This document shows, one piece after another, positions 36,671 to 48,900 of a stretch of DNA of 64,000 nucleotides. Both the position numbers and the translations under genes were made by a program. The notes under the pieces were generated by a model. It did not search any database and was not told the origin of the DNA. It worked only from the letters and a program-made list of their open reading frames with translations. The number at the start of each line of letters is the position of its first letter. Position 1 is the stretch's first letter. Origin of the DNA: Microcystis aeruginosa LEGE 91341 (GTDB lineage: Bacteria; Cyanobacteriota; Cyanobacteriia; Cyanobacteriales; Microcystaceae); the NCBI RefSeq assembly GCF_015206885.1, contig NZ_JADEXY010000003.1:34939-98938 (forward strand), read 5' to 3'.

Positions 36671-37453
36671 ATGATGTCTCGTACCTATCAAGCTACTGGA
36701 ATCAATCTGCAAGGAATGGCCTTCGGAGAAGCCGATCGCCTCTTAACTATTTTGACCGCCGAATATGGTTTAATTAGAGCCATCGCTCCAGGTGCGCGCA
36801 AGTATAAATCTTCCCTGCGGGGTAGAAGTGAACTATTTGTGGTCAATAATCTGTTGATAGTCGCAGGAAAATCCCTAGATAAGGTCGTTCAAGCTGAAAC
36901 TATCGAATCTTATCCCAAATTAAGTCAAAATCTTGCCAAACTCACCGTTAGTCAATACCTCTGCGAACTGGTTTTGGCGATCGCCCTGAGCGAACAACCC
37001 CAGAGGGAATTATACGAGTTAATCTGCAGCCATCTGGCCAGAATTGAAGTCCTCGACGAGAATGAATACATACTTCCCTACCTTTGTCAAGCAATTTTTC
37101 ATTTCTTAATAATTGCTGGCTTAGTGCCGCAAGTCCATAACTGCCTGTTGACGGGAAAAGCTTTAATTGGGGACAATTGCCTAGGATTTAGTTTCGAGGC
37201 AGGGGGAATAATAGATCTAGCTGCCCTAACAGAAACAATCAACCCGCCCAAAATCGATAGTAAACTGACGTTGCAAGAACTGCAATTACTGCAATGTCTA
37301 GGAAAAACAGATTTTCCCCCAGAAGAAAACCTTACCTCAGAACTAGCTTGGATTAACCTCGATCGTTTGCTGCGCAGCTATACTCAATATCATCTGGGAA
37401 AAACTTTTCGCTCCTCGGCATTAGTTGAGGGTTTATCTCCCTTAGAATTTTAA
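36671..37453 (+). CDS. recO: DNA repair protein RecO
   Basis: 260 residues. The N-terminal OB-fold is recognisable from SRTYQATGINLQGMAFGEADRLLTILTAEYGLIRAIAPGARK and the following SSLRGRSELF, the standard RecO opening. A helical C-terminal domain follows (LCELVLAIALSEQPQRELYELI). RecO anneals strands and loads RecA in the RecFOR pathway. Two adjacent ATG codons (36671, 36674) are possible starts. The MFS gene begins 22 bp after its stop, so the two are probably co-transcribed. The length is usual for cyanobacterial RecO. Confidence 0.93.
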   Translation: MMSRTYQATGINLQGMAFGEADRLLTILTAEYGLIRAIAPGARKYKSSLRGRSELFVVNNLLIVAGKSLDKVVQAETIESYPKLSQNLAKLTVSQYLCELVLAIALSEQPQRELYELICSHLARIEVLDENEYILPYLCQAIFHFLIIAGLVPQVHNCLLTGKALIGDNCLGFSFEAGGIIDLAALTETINPPKIDSKLTLQELQLLQCLGKTDFPPEENLTSELAWINLDRLLRSYTQYHLGKTFRSSALVEGLSPLEF

Positions 37454-37475
37454 ACAGATAGCAAAAATCATCATA

Positions 37476-38966
37476 ATGCAACTGTTTGACTCAGAAACTG
37501 ACGACGCTACGTCTAGCGACTCTTCCACACCTGTTTTTAATTCTTCCGATTCCTCACCGAGGCAATCCGACGCAGAAACCATGAACCGCTTGCCTAAACG
37601 TGCGCCCAAATCCAATCCCAGTCAGGGTTTTGCCCCAGTGCTAAAAAACCCGCGCTTTCTCATTCTCTGGGCGGGGGGAATTTTTTCCCAATTGGCGGAT
37701 AAATTCTATTTAGTCCTGATGATCTCCCTAATTGCCACCCATTACCAAAAAGCCGATCAATCGATTAGTGGCTGGGTATCGGCGATAATGATTGCTAATA
37801 CAATTCCGGCAGTGTTAGTGGGTTCGGTGGCGGGTGTATATGTTGATAGATGGTTAAAAAAACAAGTTTTAGTTATTTCTAACCTTTTACGCGGGGCTTT
37901 TGTCCTCGTCATTCCCCTATTATTATGGTTAGTGCGCGAGCAAACTTTAGCCGTTCCCCTCGGTTGGTTGCCTGACGGTTTAAGAAATTGGCATTACCGG
38001 TTACAAGGAGAATTTAACTTACCCTTCGGTTTTTTCCTGTTGTTAGTCATTACTTTTCTTGTCTCCACCTTAACCCAATTTTTTGCCCCTGCCGAACAAT
38101 CTACCCTGCCATTGGTGGTAAAACGTCGTCATCTTCTACCCGCTAATTCCCTCAACACTTTAACCACCATGGCAGTATTAATTATCGGTTTTGCCATCGG
38201 TGAACCTCTATTAGCTTTTGCCGATAGCATTTTCGGCACGAGAGCCGGACAATTTGATATTGGCAAAGTGATGATTGTCGGTGGTTTTTATATAATTGCC
38301 GGTTTAATTCTAATTATCCTGCGAACTAGCGAAAAATATGTTATTCCTACCGCAGAACAGCCCCATGTTTGGGAAGATATCCGCGACGGCATTCGTTACC
38401 TCAACAAAAATCATAAAGTTCGTAACGCTCTAATTCAATTAGTCATCTTATTCTGTATTTTTGCAGCTCTATCAGTATTAGCTGTCAGTATGGCCGAAAA
38501 ACTACCCGGGTTAAAAGCTTCTCAATTTGGCTTTTTATTAGCCTCCTGTGGTGCAGGAATGGCAGTTAGTGCCATTACTTTGGGTTATTGGGGTCAAAAA
38601 TTCTCCCACACCCAATTAAGTCTCTGGGGTTCCCTGGGTATGGCGGCAGCTTTAATCGGTTTATCCCTAGCAACAAAAAGTTTAATTTTAGCCTTCGCTA
38701 TGACCGCTTTATTAGGGATTTTTGCCGCTTTAGTCGGGGTTCCCATGCAAACTACCCTACAGGCAGATACACCCCCCGAAATGCGCGGTAAAGTCTTTGG
38801 TTTAGAAAACAATGCCGTTAATATTGCCCTCTCTTTACCCTTAGCTGTTGCGGGTATCGCCGAAACTCAATTCGGACTCCGACCGGTACTATTAGCTTTA
38901 GCAGTTATGGCAGTTATCGGCGGTGGTTTTACTTGGTATGTTTCTCGCAATTTATCTAAAGATTAG
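37476..38966 (+). CDS. MFS permease (MFS_3-like)
   Basis: 496 residues. A Ser/Asp-rich cytosolic N-terminus (~60 residues) precedes about 12 hydrophobic segments. NPRFLILWAGGIFSQLADKFYLVL and the loop AGVYVDRWLKKQVLVISNLLRG resemble the MFS_3 branch (EntS-like exporters). PPEMRGKVFGLENNAVNIALS is the matching motif in the second half. Substrate unknown. It follows recO by 22 bp. The 3' end runs straight into heptamer repeats (38974 onward). Confidence 0.87.
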   Translation: MQLFDSETDDATSSDSSTPVFNSSDSSPRQSDAETMNRLPKRAPKSNPSQGFAPVLKNPRFLILWAGGIFSQLADKFYLVLMISLIATHYQKADQSISGWVSAIMIANTIPAVLVGSVAGVYVDRWLKKQVLVISNLLRGAFVLVIPLLLWLVREQTLAVPLGWLPDGLRNWHYRLQGEFNLPFGFFLLLVITFLVSTLTQFFAPAEQSTLPLVVKRRHLLPANSLNTLTTMAVLIIGFAIGEPLLAFADSIFGTRAGQFDIGKVMIVGGFYIIAGLILIILRTSEKYVIPTAEQPHVWEDIRDGIRYLNKNHKVRNALIQLVILFCIFAALSVLAVSMAEKLPGLKASQFGFLLASCGAGMAVSAITLGYWGQKFSHTQLSLWGSLGMAAALIGLSLATKSLILAFAMTALLGIFAALVGVPMQTTLQADTPPEMRGKVFGLENNAVNIALSLPLAVAGIAETQFGLRPVLLALAVMAVIGGGFTWYVSRNLSKD

Positions 38967-38973
38967 CGGAACT

Positions 38974-39020
38974 TTTCAGTTATCAGTTATCAGTTATCAG
39001 TTATCAGTTATCAGTTATCA
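38974..39020 (+). repeat. Heptanucleotide tandem repeat (STRR)
   Basis: About six head-to-tail copies of TCAGTTA, followed by two GGAGTTA units (about 39020-39035). The reverse complement of the same heptamer (TAACTGA) forms the array at 62108-62179. Such short tandemly repeated repetitive sequences are characteristic of cyanobacterial intergenic DNA. Confidence 0.85.
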
Positions 39021-39075
39021 GGAGTTAGGAGTTAGGAGTCAGTATTCAGGAGATTGCTTTTATTTATTCTCCTAT

Positions 39076-39531
39076 CTCCCCCGCAAAGAAGCGAAACTAA
39101 CATTAACTAAACGGTTGTACGAACAGGGTTATCAACGAGAGGATATTCTCAACCTCTTTAAGTTTATCGATTGGCTGATGAGCTTACCCGCTGAATTAGA
39201 ACAGGAGTTTCAACAAGAATTAAATCAGTACGAGGAGGAAAAAAGAATGCCTTATATTACCAGTGTTGAAAGAATGGGAATGGAAAAGGGGATGAGAGAA
39301 TCTGTCATTGATGCCCTTGAGATTGGATTTGAGAATGTGCCTTCTGAACTGGTTAATAAGATTAGCCAAATTAAAGACACTTCTCTTCTAAAAAATCTCC
39401 ACAGACAAGCGATTACTCTTGACTCAATCTCAGATTTTCAAGGCTATTTAAATCAGTTAATCAAACCTGAAAATTCTGGTTTGTCGCCCAAGACAACGGG
39501 TTTCTCCAAGGAACCCGTTTTCTGTGTTTAG
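39076..39531 (+). pseudogene. Remnant of an Rpn-family (PD-(D/E)XK nuclease/transposase-like) gene, 3' part
   Basis: The open frame (38923-39531) runs through tandem repeats before becoming protein-like at about 39082. From there, TKRLYEQGYQREDILNLFKF, LPAELEQEFQQELN and EEEKRMPYITSVERMG match the C-terminal half of the Rpn/putative-transposase proteins common in Microcystis and relatives. The N-terminal nuclease core is missing, as if lost with arrival of the heptamer repeats. The tail is read into a palindromic terminator-like repeat (39496-39521), so the natural end may also be altered. I treat it as a decayed gene. Translation of the remainder cannot be excluded. Confidence 0.7.
39496..39521 (+). 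terminator. Palindromic terminator-like repeat, copy 1
   Basis: AACGGGTTTC facing GGAACCCGTT, followed by TTCT. It is closely similar to the hairpin at 57463-57491, so it belongs to a dispersed palindrome family and may act as a transcription terminator. Confidence 0.6.
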
Positions 39532-39966
39532 TGACAGAGTAGCGGCTTATAATGTGTAATTAATTTTGCTTAGGCACTTATTAATCGCTACAGTTTCTCT
39601 TATCTAGTTACGAGCGGCTGAATGGGAGATACCAGCTTAAATTTTCCTCCTAATTCACACAGGAGGATAACCATTGCTTTGAGACTATGAAAACCATAGA
39701 GATTAAGCTATTAATAAAACTTAACAATATCAACATCGCATTACCGGTGGCAGCCCAAATAATCTCAACATTTATAACTCAGGATATAGAATTAATAAGC
39801 GGATGGCCAATAGCTATATGCTCTAAATTTGGTTAAGTTTTTCAAAAGACTAGATGAAATTACTGAAAACTTCTTGACATAGCTAGTTAGCTTGGGCTAA
39901 ACTTCCAGAGAAATAGTCAACGATGAACGCCCCAGTATTAACCTTGTTTGTGTTAGAGCTAAGGAT
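39532..39966. other. Upstream region of the giant gene
   Basis: 435 bp without an ORF. It contains a CCTCCT...AGGAGG inverted pair near 39644-39664 and the likely promoter of the giant gene (39874-39903). No RNA gene was seen. Confidence 0.5.
39874..39903 (+). promoter_or_regulatory. Probable promoter of the giant CARDB/RHS gene
   Basis: A near-perfect -35, TTGACA at 39874-39879, with an 18-bp spacer and a -10-like TAAACT at 39898-39903 (4 of 6). The transcript would start near 39910, about 57 nt before the ATG. Confidence 0.45.
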
Positions 39967-42900
39967 ATGAGTAATCCTCTGTCAGTACAGGAAACAGCAA
40001 CTGCTACCTCCTCTTCGATGTTTCAGGAATTGGGTTGGGAACAATTAGCGGCAGTACCTTTCGACTACGGAGTTAGTGCTGGCGGCAGTCTGGCCGCTGA
40101 CGGAACTTATATCTATGCCGCCGACTTTAGAGGCGATGGCAATGATGATTATATTGACTTAAACAGGAATTTGCGCGATGATAGCGAGGAAAGTTTAGAG
40201 AATCTAGTTATTGCTAACGGTTCTGTCCGTTATAATCCCGCAACCGATACCTGGGAAGATTGGCCGACATTAAATGGTGAAGGGGTGTCGGGGGATGCTT
40301 TCTCCAACGTTTATGCTCAAGCGATTGATACTGCTGTACCCAATTTAATTATTAGCGAAGTAACAGCACCGAACACCGCTAGTGCTGGTCAGACTATTAC
40401 CCTATCGTGGACGGGAAAAAATGACGGTTCTGTGACGACGGGGAGTTCCTACTGGTATGACCAGGTAGTCTTCTCCACCAATGATATTTATGGGGATAGT
40501 GATGATATTTATTTGACTGACTCTTACATATACAATTATGGCTTACCCTTAGAACCCAATGAAACCTATACAGCAAGTAGTACCGTTACTCTACCCGTAC
40601 AAGCAGTAGGAAGTGGCTATTTACTATTTAAGACAGATGCTTATAACTACCAAAGAGAATCAAACGAAGACGACAACATTTATGCTCAAGCGATTGATAT
40701 TGCTGTACCCAATTTAATTATTACTGAAGTAACAGCACCGACTACCGCTAGTGCTGGTCAGACTATTACCCTATCGTGGACGGGGAAAAATGACAGTTCT
40801 GTGACTACAGGAAGTTCCTACTGGTATGACCAGGTAGTCTTCTCTACCAATGACATCTATGGGGATAGTGATGATATTTCCCTAACCTGGTACTACTATA
40901 TTGACAGCTATTATGGACTACCCTTAGAACCCAATGAAACTTATACGGTTAATACCAGTGTCACCCTAGCCAGTGGTGCAGGAGGAAGTGGCTATTTACT
41001 ATTTAAGACAGATGCTTATAACTACCAAAGAGAATCAAACGAAGACGACAACATTTATGCTCAAGCGATTGATATTGCTGTACCCAATTTAATTATTACT
41101 GAAGTAACAGCACCGACTACCGCTAGTGCTGGTCAGACTATTACCCTATCGTGGACGGGGAAAAATGACAGTTCTGTGACTACAGGAAGTTCCTACTGGT
41201 ATGACCAGGTAGTCTTCTCTACCAATGACATCTATGGGGATAGTGATGATATTTATTTGACTGACTCTTATATCTACAGCTATTATGGATTACCCTTAGA
41301 ACCCGATGAAACCTATACAGTAAGTAGTGCCGTTACCTTACCTAGTGGTGCAGGAGGAAGTGGCTATTTACTATTTAAGACAGATGCTTATAACTACCAA
41401 GGAGAATCAAACGAAGACGACAACATTTATACTCAAGCGATTGATATTGCTGCACCCAATTTAATTATTAGTAATCTCACCGCTCCCACCAACGCTACTG
41501 CTGGTCAGACTATTACCCTATCGTGGACGGGAAAAAATGACAGTTCTGTGACTACAGGAAGTTCCTACTGGTACGACCAGGTAGTCTTCTCTACCAATGA
41601 CATCTATGGGGATAGTGATGATATTTATCTTACTGAACAATTTATCTCCAGTAGCAACGGCTTACCCTTAGAACCCAATGAAACCTATACAGTAAGTCGT
41701 AACGTTACCTTACCCAGTAGTGTAGTAAGTAACGGCTATTTGCTAGTGAGAACAGATGTTTATAACTACCAAACAGAATCAAACGAAAACGATAACGTTT
41801 ATGCTCAAGCGATTGATATTACTGCACCCAATTTAATTATTACTAACTTCACAGCCCCCAGTACCGCCAGCACCCGACAGACAATCGCCCTATCTTGGAC
41901 AGTGCAGAACCAAGGAACGCAAGTCACCAACACATCTTCGTGGTATGACCGAATTGTTTTCTCATCGGATACCGTTTTTGGCAATGGTGACGATATTTAT
42001 CTCACGGAAATCTGGGCTTCCACCTTTGCCAATCTCCCCCTCGATCCCGATGAAGCCTATAACGTTACCCAAAATATCACCCTTCCCGACACAGTGGCGG
42101 GCAACGGGTATTTACTGGTTAAGACAGATAACTATAATTGGCAATTAGAGAGTAATAAAACCGATAATATTCGCTCGGTTGCGATCGCTGTCAACGCACC
42201 AAATCTCGTCATTTCTAACCCCACATCTCCTCCCTCGGCGGCGGTACTTGGTCAAACAGTTCCCCTCTCTTGGCGAGTCACGAATACGGGAACGGTTTCT
42301 GCCCTTGCGGGTTGGTATGATCGCGTTTATTTATCCGACGATGGGCTGTTAGATAGTAATGATGTGAATATTGGCGAATTTTACCGACCGAATTCCCTCG
42401 CCCCTAATGCCAGTTATACCAATAATCAGAACATCTTCTTACCCGCTACCAGTATTGGTGATCGCTACCTGTTATTTGTCACCGACGTTTACCGAGGACA
42501 GGGAGAAACCAACGAAACCGACAATATCATTGCTACTCCCATCACCCTCACCGCACCCGATCTGACCGTCACTGCTGCCACCGCTCCCACCACAGCAGTT
42601 ACCAGTGGAACCTTCAATGTCTCCTGGACAGTAACCAATGGGGGTGATGTCCTAGCCTCGGCGGATTGGAGCGATGAAGTTCGTTTATCGACGAATACGA
42701 TCTGGGGAGATTTCGATGATCTCTCCATCACCTCTGGCACGGTTTCGATCGCCGCCCAAACCCCCTTAAATCCCAACAGCAGTTACACCATTGAGCGAAC
42801 TGTCACCCTGCCGAGTGTGGTTGCGGGGAATTATAATTTGCTGTTCCGTGCTGATCGCAGTAACCAGCAAGGGGAAACCAACGAAGATAATAATGTTCGC

Positions 42901-45900
42901 TCGCTGCCCATTGCGATCGCTGTTCCCGATCTGGTGGTTTCTGCTGCGGCTGCGCCCACGAACGGCATTGCTAGTCAGAGTATTGCGGTGTCGTGGACGG
43001 TAACAAATCAAGGAACGGTGGATGCTGCGGCTGATTGGTACGACTCGGTCTATCTGTCCACGAATAATACCTTTGAGGGTTTTAATGACGTTCGGATTGC
43101 CAGTGATCTAATATCGACCCAAACCCCTCTGCTGGCAGGGAATAGCTACACCTTTACTCGTAATGTCACCTTACCCAACCGTCCCGCCGGAGACTATTTT
43201 CTCTTATTTCTAGCCGATGATGCCTATTGGTGGGGTAACTCTCAGCGTGAAACGGATGAAAATAATAACGTTCGTGCCGTTCCGATCACGATTGGGGTTC
43301 CCGATCTCACGGTGTCGGCAGCGACGGCTCCTAGTTCAGGGGTTTTAGGAGGAGCGATCGACGTTTCTTGGACAGTTACCAATACCAGTACCGTGACAGC
43401 ACCCGCCGATTGGAGCGATCGCATCTACTTTTCCACGGACGAGGTCTGGAATCCCTCTAGCGATACCCTGATTACGTCGGAAGCGATCGCCACCCAAACG
43501 CCCTTAAACGCCGGACTCAGCTATACGGTTAACCGGACGATTACCCTGCCGAATGTGGCTTCAAGCGGTAGTGGTTATCTGCTGTTTGTTGCCGATGCGA
43601 ACGCTAATCAGGCAGAAAGCAACGAGAATAATAACGTTCGCTCGGTTCCCTTTACCCTCAACGCGCCGAACCTAACAGTGACGGGGGCGACGGCACCCAG
43701 TTCGGTTTCCCTAGGCAGTACAATCGCTGTCACCTGGACAGTGGCCAATTCGGGTCTTTTCCCCGCTAACGCCGATTGGTACGATTCGGTTTACCTGTCC
43801 GATGATGCGACCTTTAATGGGGGAAGCGATCGCTACTTGGGCGCCCGTTGGGCGGGCAGTAATACGCCCCTAGCAACGGGTAGCAATTACACTGGGACCC
43901 TTAATATCACCCTACCTACGACGACAACGGGCAATCGTTTCCTCCTCTTTGTCGCGGATGATGCCTATTATTATGGCAATGGGCAGGGTGAAACTAACGA
44001 GAATGACAATACATTTGCCCTGCCAATCAATATTTCCTCAGCAGATCTCGTCCTTGAATCAGCGATCGCTCCAAGTGGGGGCATCATCGGCAACCCCATT
44101 ACCCTGTCTTGGACGGTAAAAAACCAAGGGACAGGGGAAGCTCCCCAAGATTGGCGGGATTACGTTTACCTATCCTTGAACCAGACCCTAGACGGCTCCG
44201 ATACGCTCCTCGTCAACGAAGCGATCACCACCCAAACCCCCCTCGCTGCAGACGGCAGCTACACGATCAACAAAACTGTTAACCTAGCCAGTATTACCCC
44301 CGGTACGCGTTACCTGATCTTCGTGGCCGATGGTTCCGGCAATCAGGGAGAAATCAACGAGACGAATAACCAGCGAGTCGTTGAAATTGTGGTAACGGCT
44401 CCCGATCTGATCGTCTCCACAGCTAATGCGCCAACAACCGCAATCACGGGCAGTAATATTGCTGTGTCGTGGACAACCAGCAATCAGGGAACTTCGGAAG
44501 CCTCGGCAGATTGGTCGGACGCGGTTTACCTGTCAGGAGATAGCCTACTCGATGGGTCCGATATATTCATCACCTCGGAAGCGATCGCCAGCCAAACGCC
44601 CCTCGCCGCCGGAGCCAGCTACACCATTAGCCGTAACATCGCTTTACCGAGTAATGTATCTGGCGATCGCTTCCTGTTGTTTGTGGCCGACAATTCCAAT
44701 GCTCAAGGCGAGGTCGATAACACAAATAATGTCCGTGCTGTACCGATTGGCATTAATGCTTCGGCGATTCTCTCCTTCAGTGCGGCTACCTTCCGAGTCA
44801 ATGAAGACGGGACGGTGATCGCACCAGTGACGATCGAGCGTAGCGGCATCATCACCGAGTCGGTGAGTGTCACCCTCAACCTGAGTAACGGCACGGCGAT
44901 CGCAGGGAGTGACTATAATAGCTCCCCGCTCACGGTGACATTCGCCCCCGGGGAAACGAGTAAAACCGTCACCATCCCGATAATTAACGATACTCGCTTT
45001 GAGCCGGAGGAAACGGTCAATCTAACCCTCTCTAATCCGAGTGCGGGAGCGGTGATCGGGGTACAAAATACGGCGGTACTAACCATTGTTAGCGACGATC
45101 TACCCGTTTATGGCAAATTATCCTTTAGTAATGCCCAGTTCACTGTTCGGGAAGATGGGGGTGCAATCGTCGCTGTTACTGTGATCCGGACTGAGGGCAG
45201 TGATGGCAACGTTGGCGCGACAATTAATCTAACCGATGGAACAGCGATCGCACTAGGAGATTATAACAATGCTTCCGTTACGGTGAATTTTACCCCGGGG
45301 GAAACTAGCAAAACCATTGTCATTCCCATTGTTAACGATGCGATCTACGAACCCGACGAGACGATTAACCTCACTCTAACCAACCCAACAGGTGGCGCAA
45401 CATTAGGAACCCAACAAACCGCCACCCTAACCATTCTCGATAACGATCCGCCCCAACAAGGTATTCTCTCCTTCAGTCAGTCGTCTTATAGCATCAACGA
45501 GAATGGAACGGCAGTCACTCAGGTAACGGTGATGCGTAGCGGCGGCAGCGATGGCGAGGTCAGCGCAACGATTAATCTGTTCAATGGCAGTGCTACCGCT
45601 CCTAGCGACTATAATAGCTCCCCGATTATTGTTAATTTTGCCAATGGAGAAACCAGTAAAACCGTCGTTATCCCGATTGTGAACGACACGGTTTATGAGG
45701 CAAATGAAACGATTAATCTAACCCTGAGCAACCCCACAGGGGGCGCGATTATTCGGGGACAAAATACAGCGGTTGTTACGATTGTTGATGATGATATTGA
45801 ACTAAACTTTAGCTCTCGTACTTATAACGCCGGAGAAAATGGAGTACCGGCAGCGCAAGTCACCGTCAATCGTGCGGGAATTACCTCTGTCCCTGTGGGA

Positions 45901-48900
45901 GTGACGCTGCTGCTTCGGAATGGAACTGCTACTGCCCCCGATGATTACCTCGACACCCCGATCGCCGTCACCTTTGCCTCCGGTGAAACCAGTAAGACGG
46001 TGACGCTTCCGATTGTCAATGATGAGCAATTAGAGGCAAATGAAACAATTCTTTTGAGTCTGGTTGATCCTACTAACGGCGCGACCCTCGGTTCCCAAGC
46101 CACCGCAACCCTAACTATTGCCAGTGACGACTTGCCCGATTTGGTGGTGAGCAATATTGTTGCTCCCCTCGATGCCCGATCCGGTGGGGCGATCGACGTG
46201 ACTTGGAGAGTGACTAATCAAGGAAATATCACCGCATCGGGAACTTGGGTCGATTACGTTTATCTTTCCGAGAATGGAGCGATCGGCAACGATCAATTTT
46301 TGGGTTCCTTTAGCTTCACTGGGACGCTTGCCCCCGGTGCATCCATCGATCGCACCCAGACGGTGACCTTACCCCTAGCAACCAATGGCGATCGCTGGCT
46401 GGTGGTAACGACCGATGCCAACAACGCGATCAAAGAACGTCCCGGCACAGAAAATAATAATAGCCGTATCGATGATCGCCCAATTAATGTCAGTCTCTCC
46501 CCCTATCCCAACCTTCAGGTAGCCAGTGTTACTGCGCCAACAACGGCTTTTTCTAGTCAAGAAACAGTCATAAAATGGGTCGTTACCAATACAGGAAATG
46601 GCAATACCAATACTCCCTTGTGGTATGACCGAGTGTGGCTATCCCTCGATCAAACTTTAGACAATAGCGATATCTATCTTGGTCAAGCAGCCAACTCCAG
46701 TTATCTCAACGTTGGCGAAAGTTATAGCAACACTTTAAATGTGACGCTTCCGGTAGGGATTGACAGTAATTATTATTTTCTGGTACAGGCGGACGGAACT
46801 AATCAAGTTTGGGAGTTTGATCGCGAAGGGGATAATATAACCGCAAGTAATGTTACTGATGTAGATTTAACGCCGCCGCCAGATTTACAGATTGCATCGA
46901 TCATTGTCCCGGCTTCTATATTTTCTGGACAAAAGATCAACCTCAATTGGACAGTCGAAAATCGAGGTGCAGGAAAAACCTTCGGTCGCTATTGGTATGA
47001 TGATATCTACCTGTCATTAGATCAAACCATTGATACCCGAACGGACTATTATCTAGGGCGACAACAATATAATAGCTTTGCTGTTTTTGACTCTGGTGCG
47101 AGTTATACCGTTTCCAAAGAAGTCGAACTTCCGGTTGGCATCAGTGGCAATTATTATTTCCTCGTCAGGACAGATGCCGGAAATTACGTTTTTGAGCAGG
47201 CTTTCAAAGAAAATAACACCAGTTCTACCGCCAATCCCGTTAATATTCGGTTAACGCCGCCGCCTGATTTGGAAGTGGATTTTGTGGATGCACCTGCTAG
47301 TGCAACTGCTAGTCGTCCACTAACATTTAATTATCGAGTTACTAACTACGGTTCTACGCGCACACCTAACAATAGCTGGAGCGATAGTTTTTATCTATCT
47401 ACTGATAACAAATTAGATATTGCGACGGATTATAAGTTGGGTGATCGCTCTCGCTTTGGCGCGTTGAATGTCGATGAGTTTTATACGGCTTCTGCTACTT
47501 TTACCCTCCCGAATACCCTAACAGGTACTTTTTATTTATTTGTGATCGCAGATAGTAGTAACCAAGTCTTTGAATTAGACAACAACAACAACAGTAATTT
47601 TGATAGTCAAGTTATTACTATTACCTCTCGTCCGGCGGATTTAATCGTTTCTGGTAATACCTCGCAAGCGATGGTAGAAAACGGTAAATCCCTGCGGGTT
47701 AATTGGACAACTACTAATCAGGGAATTGGTGATACTGCGGGTAACAGTTGGAGCGATCGCGTGATCATCTCGAGAGACAATATCTTAGGAAACAATGATG
47801 ATTTTATTTTAGCCAGGAATGATGGTTTTAATACCAGAGATTTTAGCCAAAACAGGTTGCTGAACGTGGGGGGAAGTTACTCTCGTAGTGAATTAGTAAC
47901 GATTCCTTTTAATTTCACGAGTGGAGATTATAACCTCTTTGTTGTTACCGATGCCAATCAAAATGTTTATGAAGCAAGCGGAGAAAATAATAATAGTTCT
48001 GCTGCTATTCCAATTCAGGTAGTCCGACGAACTCCAGACTTACAAGTAACTCAGATAACTGCTCCCTCTACAAGCGTTTCTGGACAACCATTTACCGTAA
48101 CTTGGAAAGTAGAAAATCTAGGCGAGAACACCACTAATTTTTCTTACTGGTACGACGAAGTTTTTCTCTCCACTGACGCTATTTTAAATCAAGGAGACCT
48201 TTCTCTAGGCACGATCTATCAATCTCGTAATCTTGACCCATCAGGTTCCTATCAAACTTCTCGAACCTTTACATTACCCGCTGATATTCAAGGCAATTAC
48301 TATGTTTTAGTTAGTACCGATATCTACAACTACATCACCGAAGATGCCTTAGAAAATAACAACATCGGTGTAGCTGTTACCCCCTCAAATATTGCCCTCA
48401 GTCAAGTTCCTGATTTAGTTGTTAATAATCTGGTGACTCCTACTCAAGCCGTTAGTGGACAGTCATTAGAGCTAACGTGGACAGTAAACAATGAAGGATT
48501 CAATAGCAGTAGCGGTTGGCGAGATTATTTTTATCTCTCACGCGATCGCTTTTTCGATCCAGCTAACGATATATATCTCGGTTTTGTTGGCGATCGCGAA
48601 GGCTTAAACAGCGGACAAACATACACGAAAACCAATCGCTTTACTGTACCCCGTGGCCTCACAGGCGATTATTATCTGGTTGCTATTGCTGATGCTACGA
48701 ATAGTGTGTACGAGCGGGAGGGAGAAAATAACAACATTTTCGTTACTAATACCTCTATTCCTATCGTTGCTGCTGTCCCAACTGATTTGGTGGCGGGAAC
48801 TATTACGATTCCGGCTAGTGGAACGCCTGGACGTAGCGCGACGATTACCTATACGGTAGATAATCAAGGGGTAGAATCGGCAATTGGCAATTGGCAGGAT

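Noticed and set aside
38974..39020. CRISPR array
   Set aside because: Units are 7 bp, contiguous and without spacers; no cas genes are in the window.
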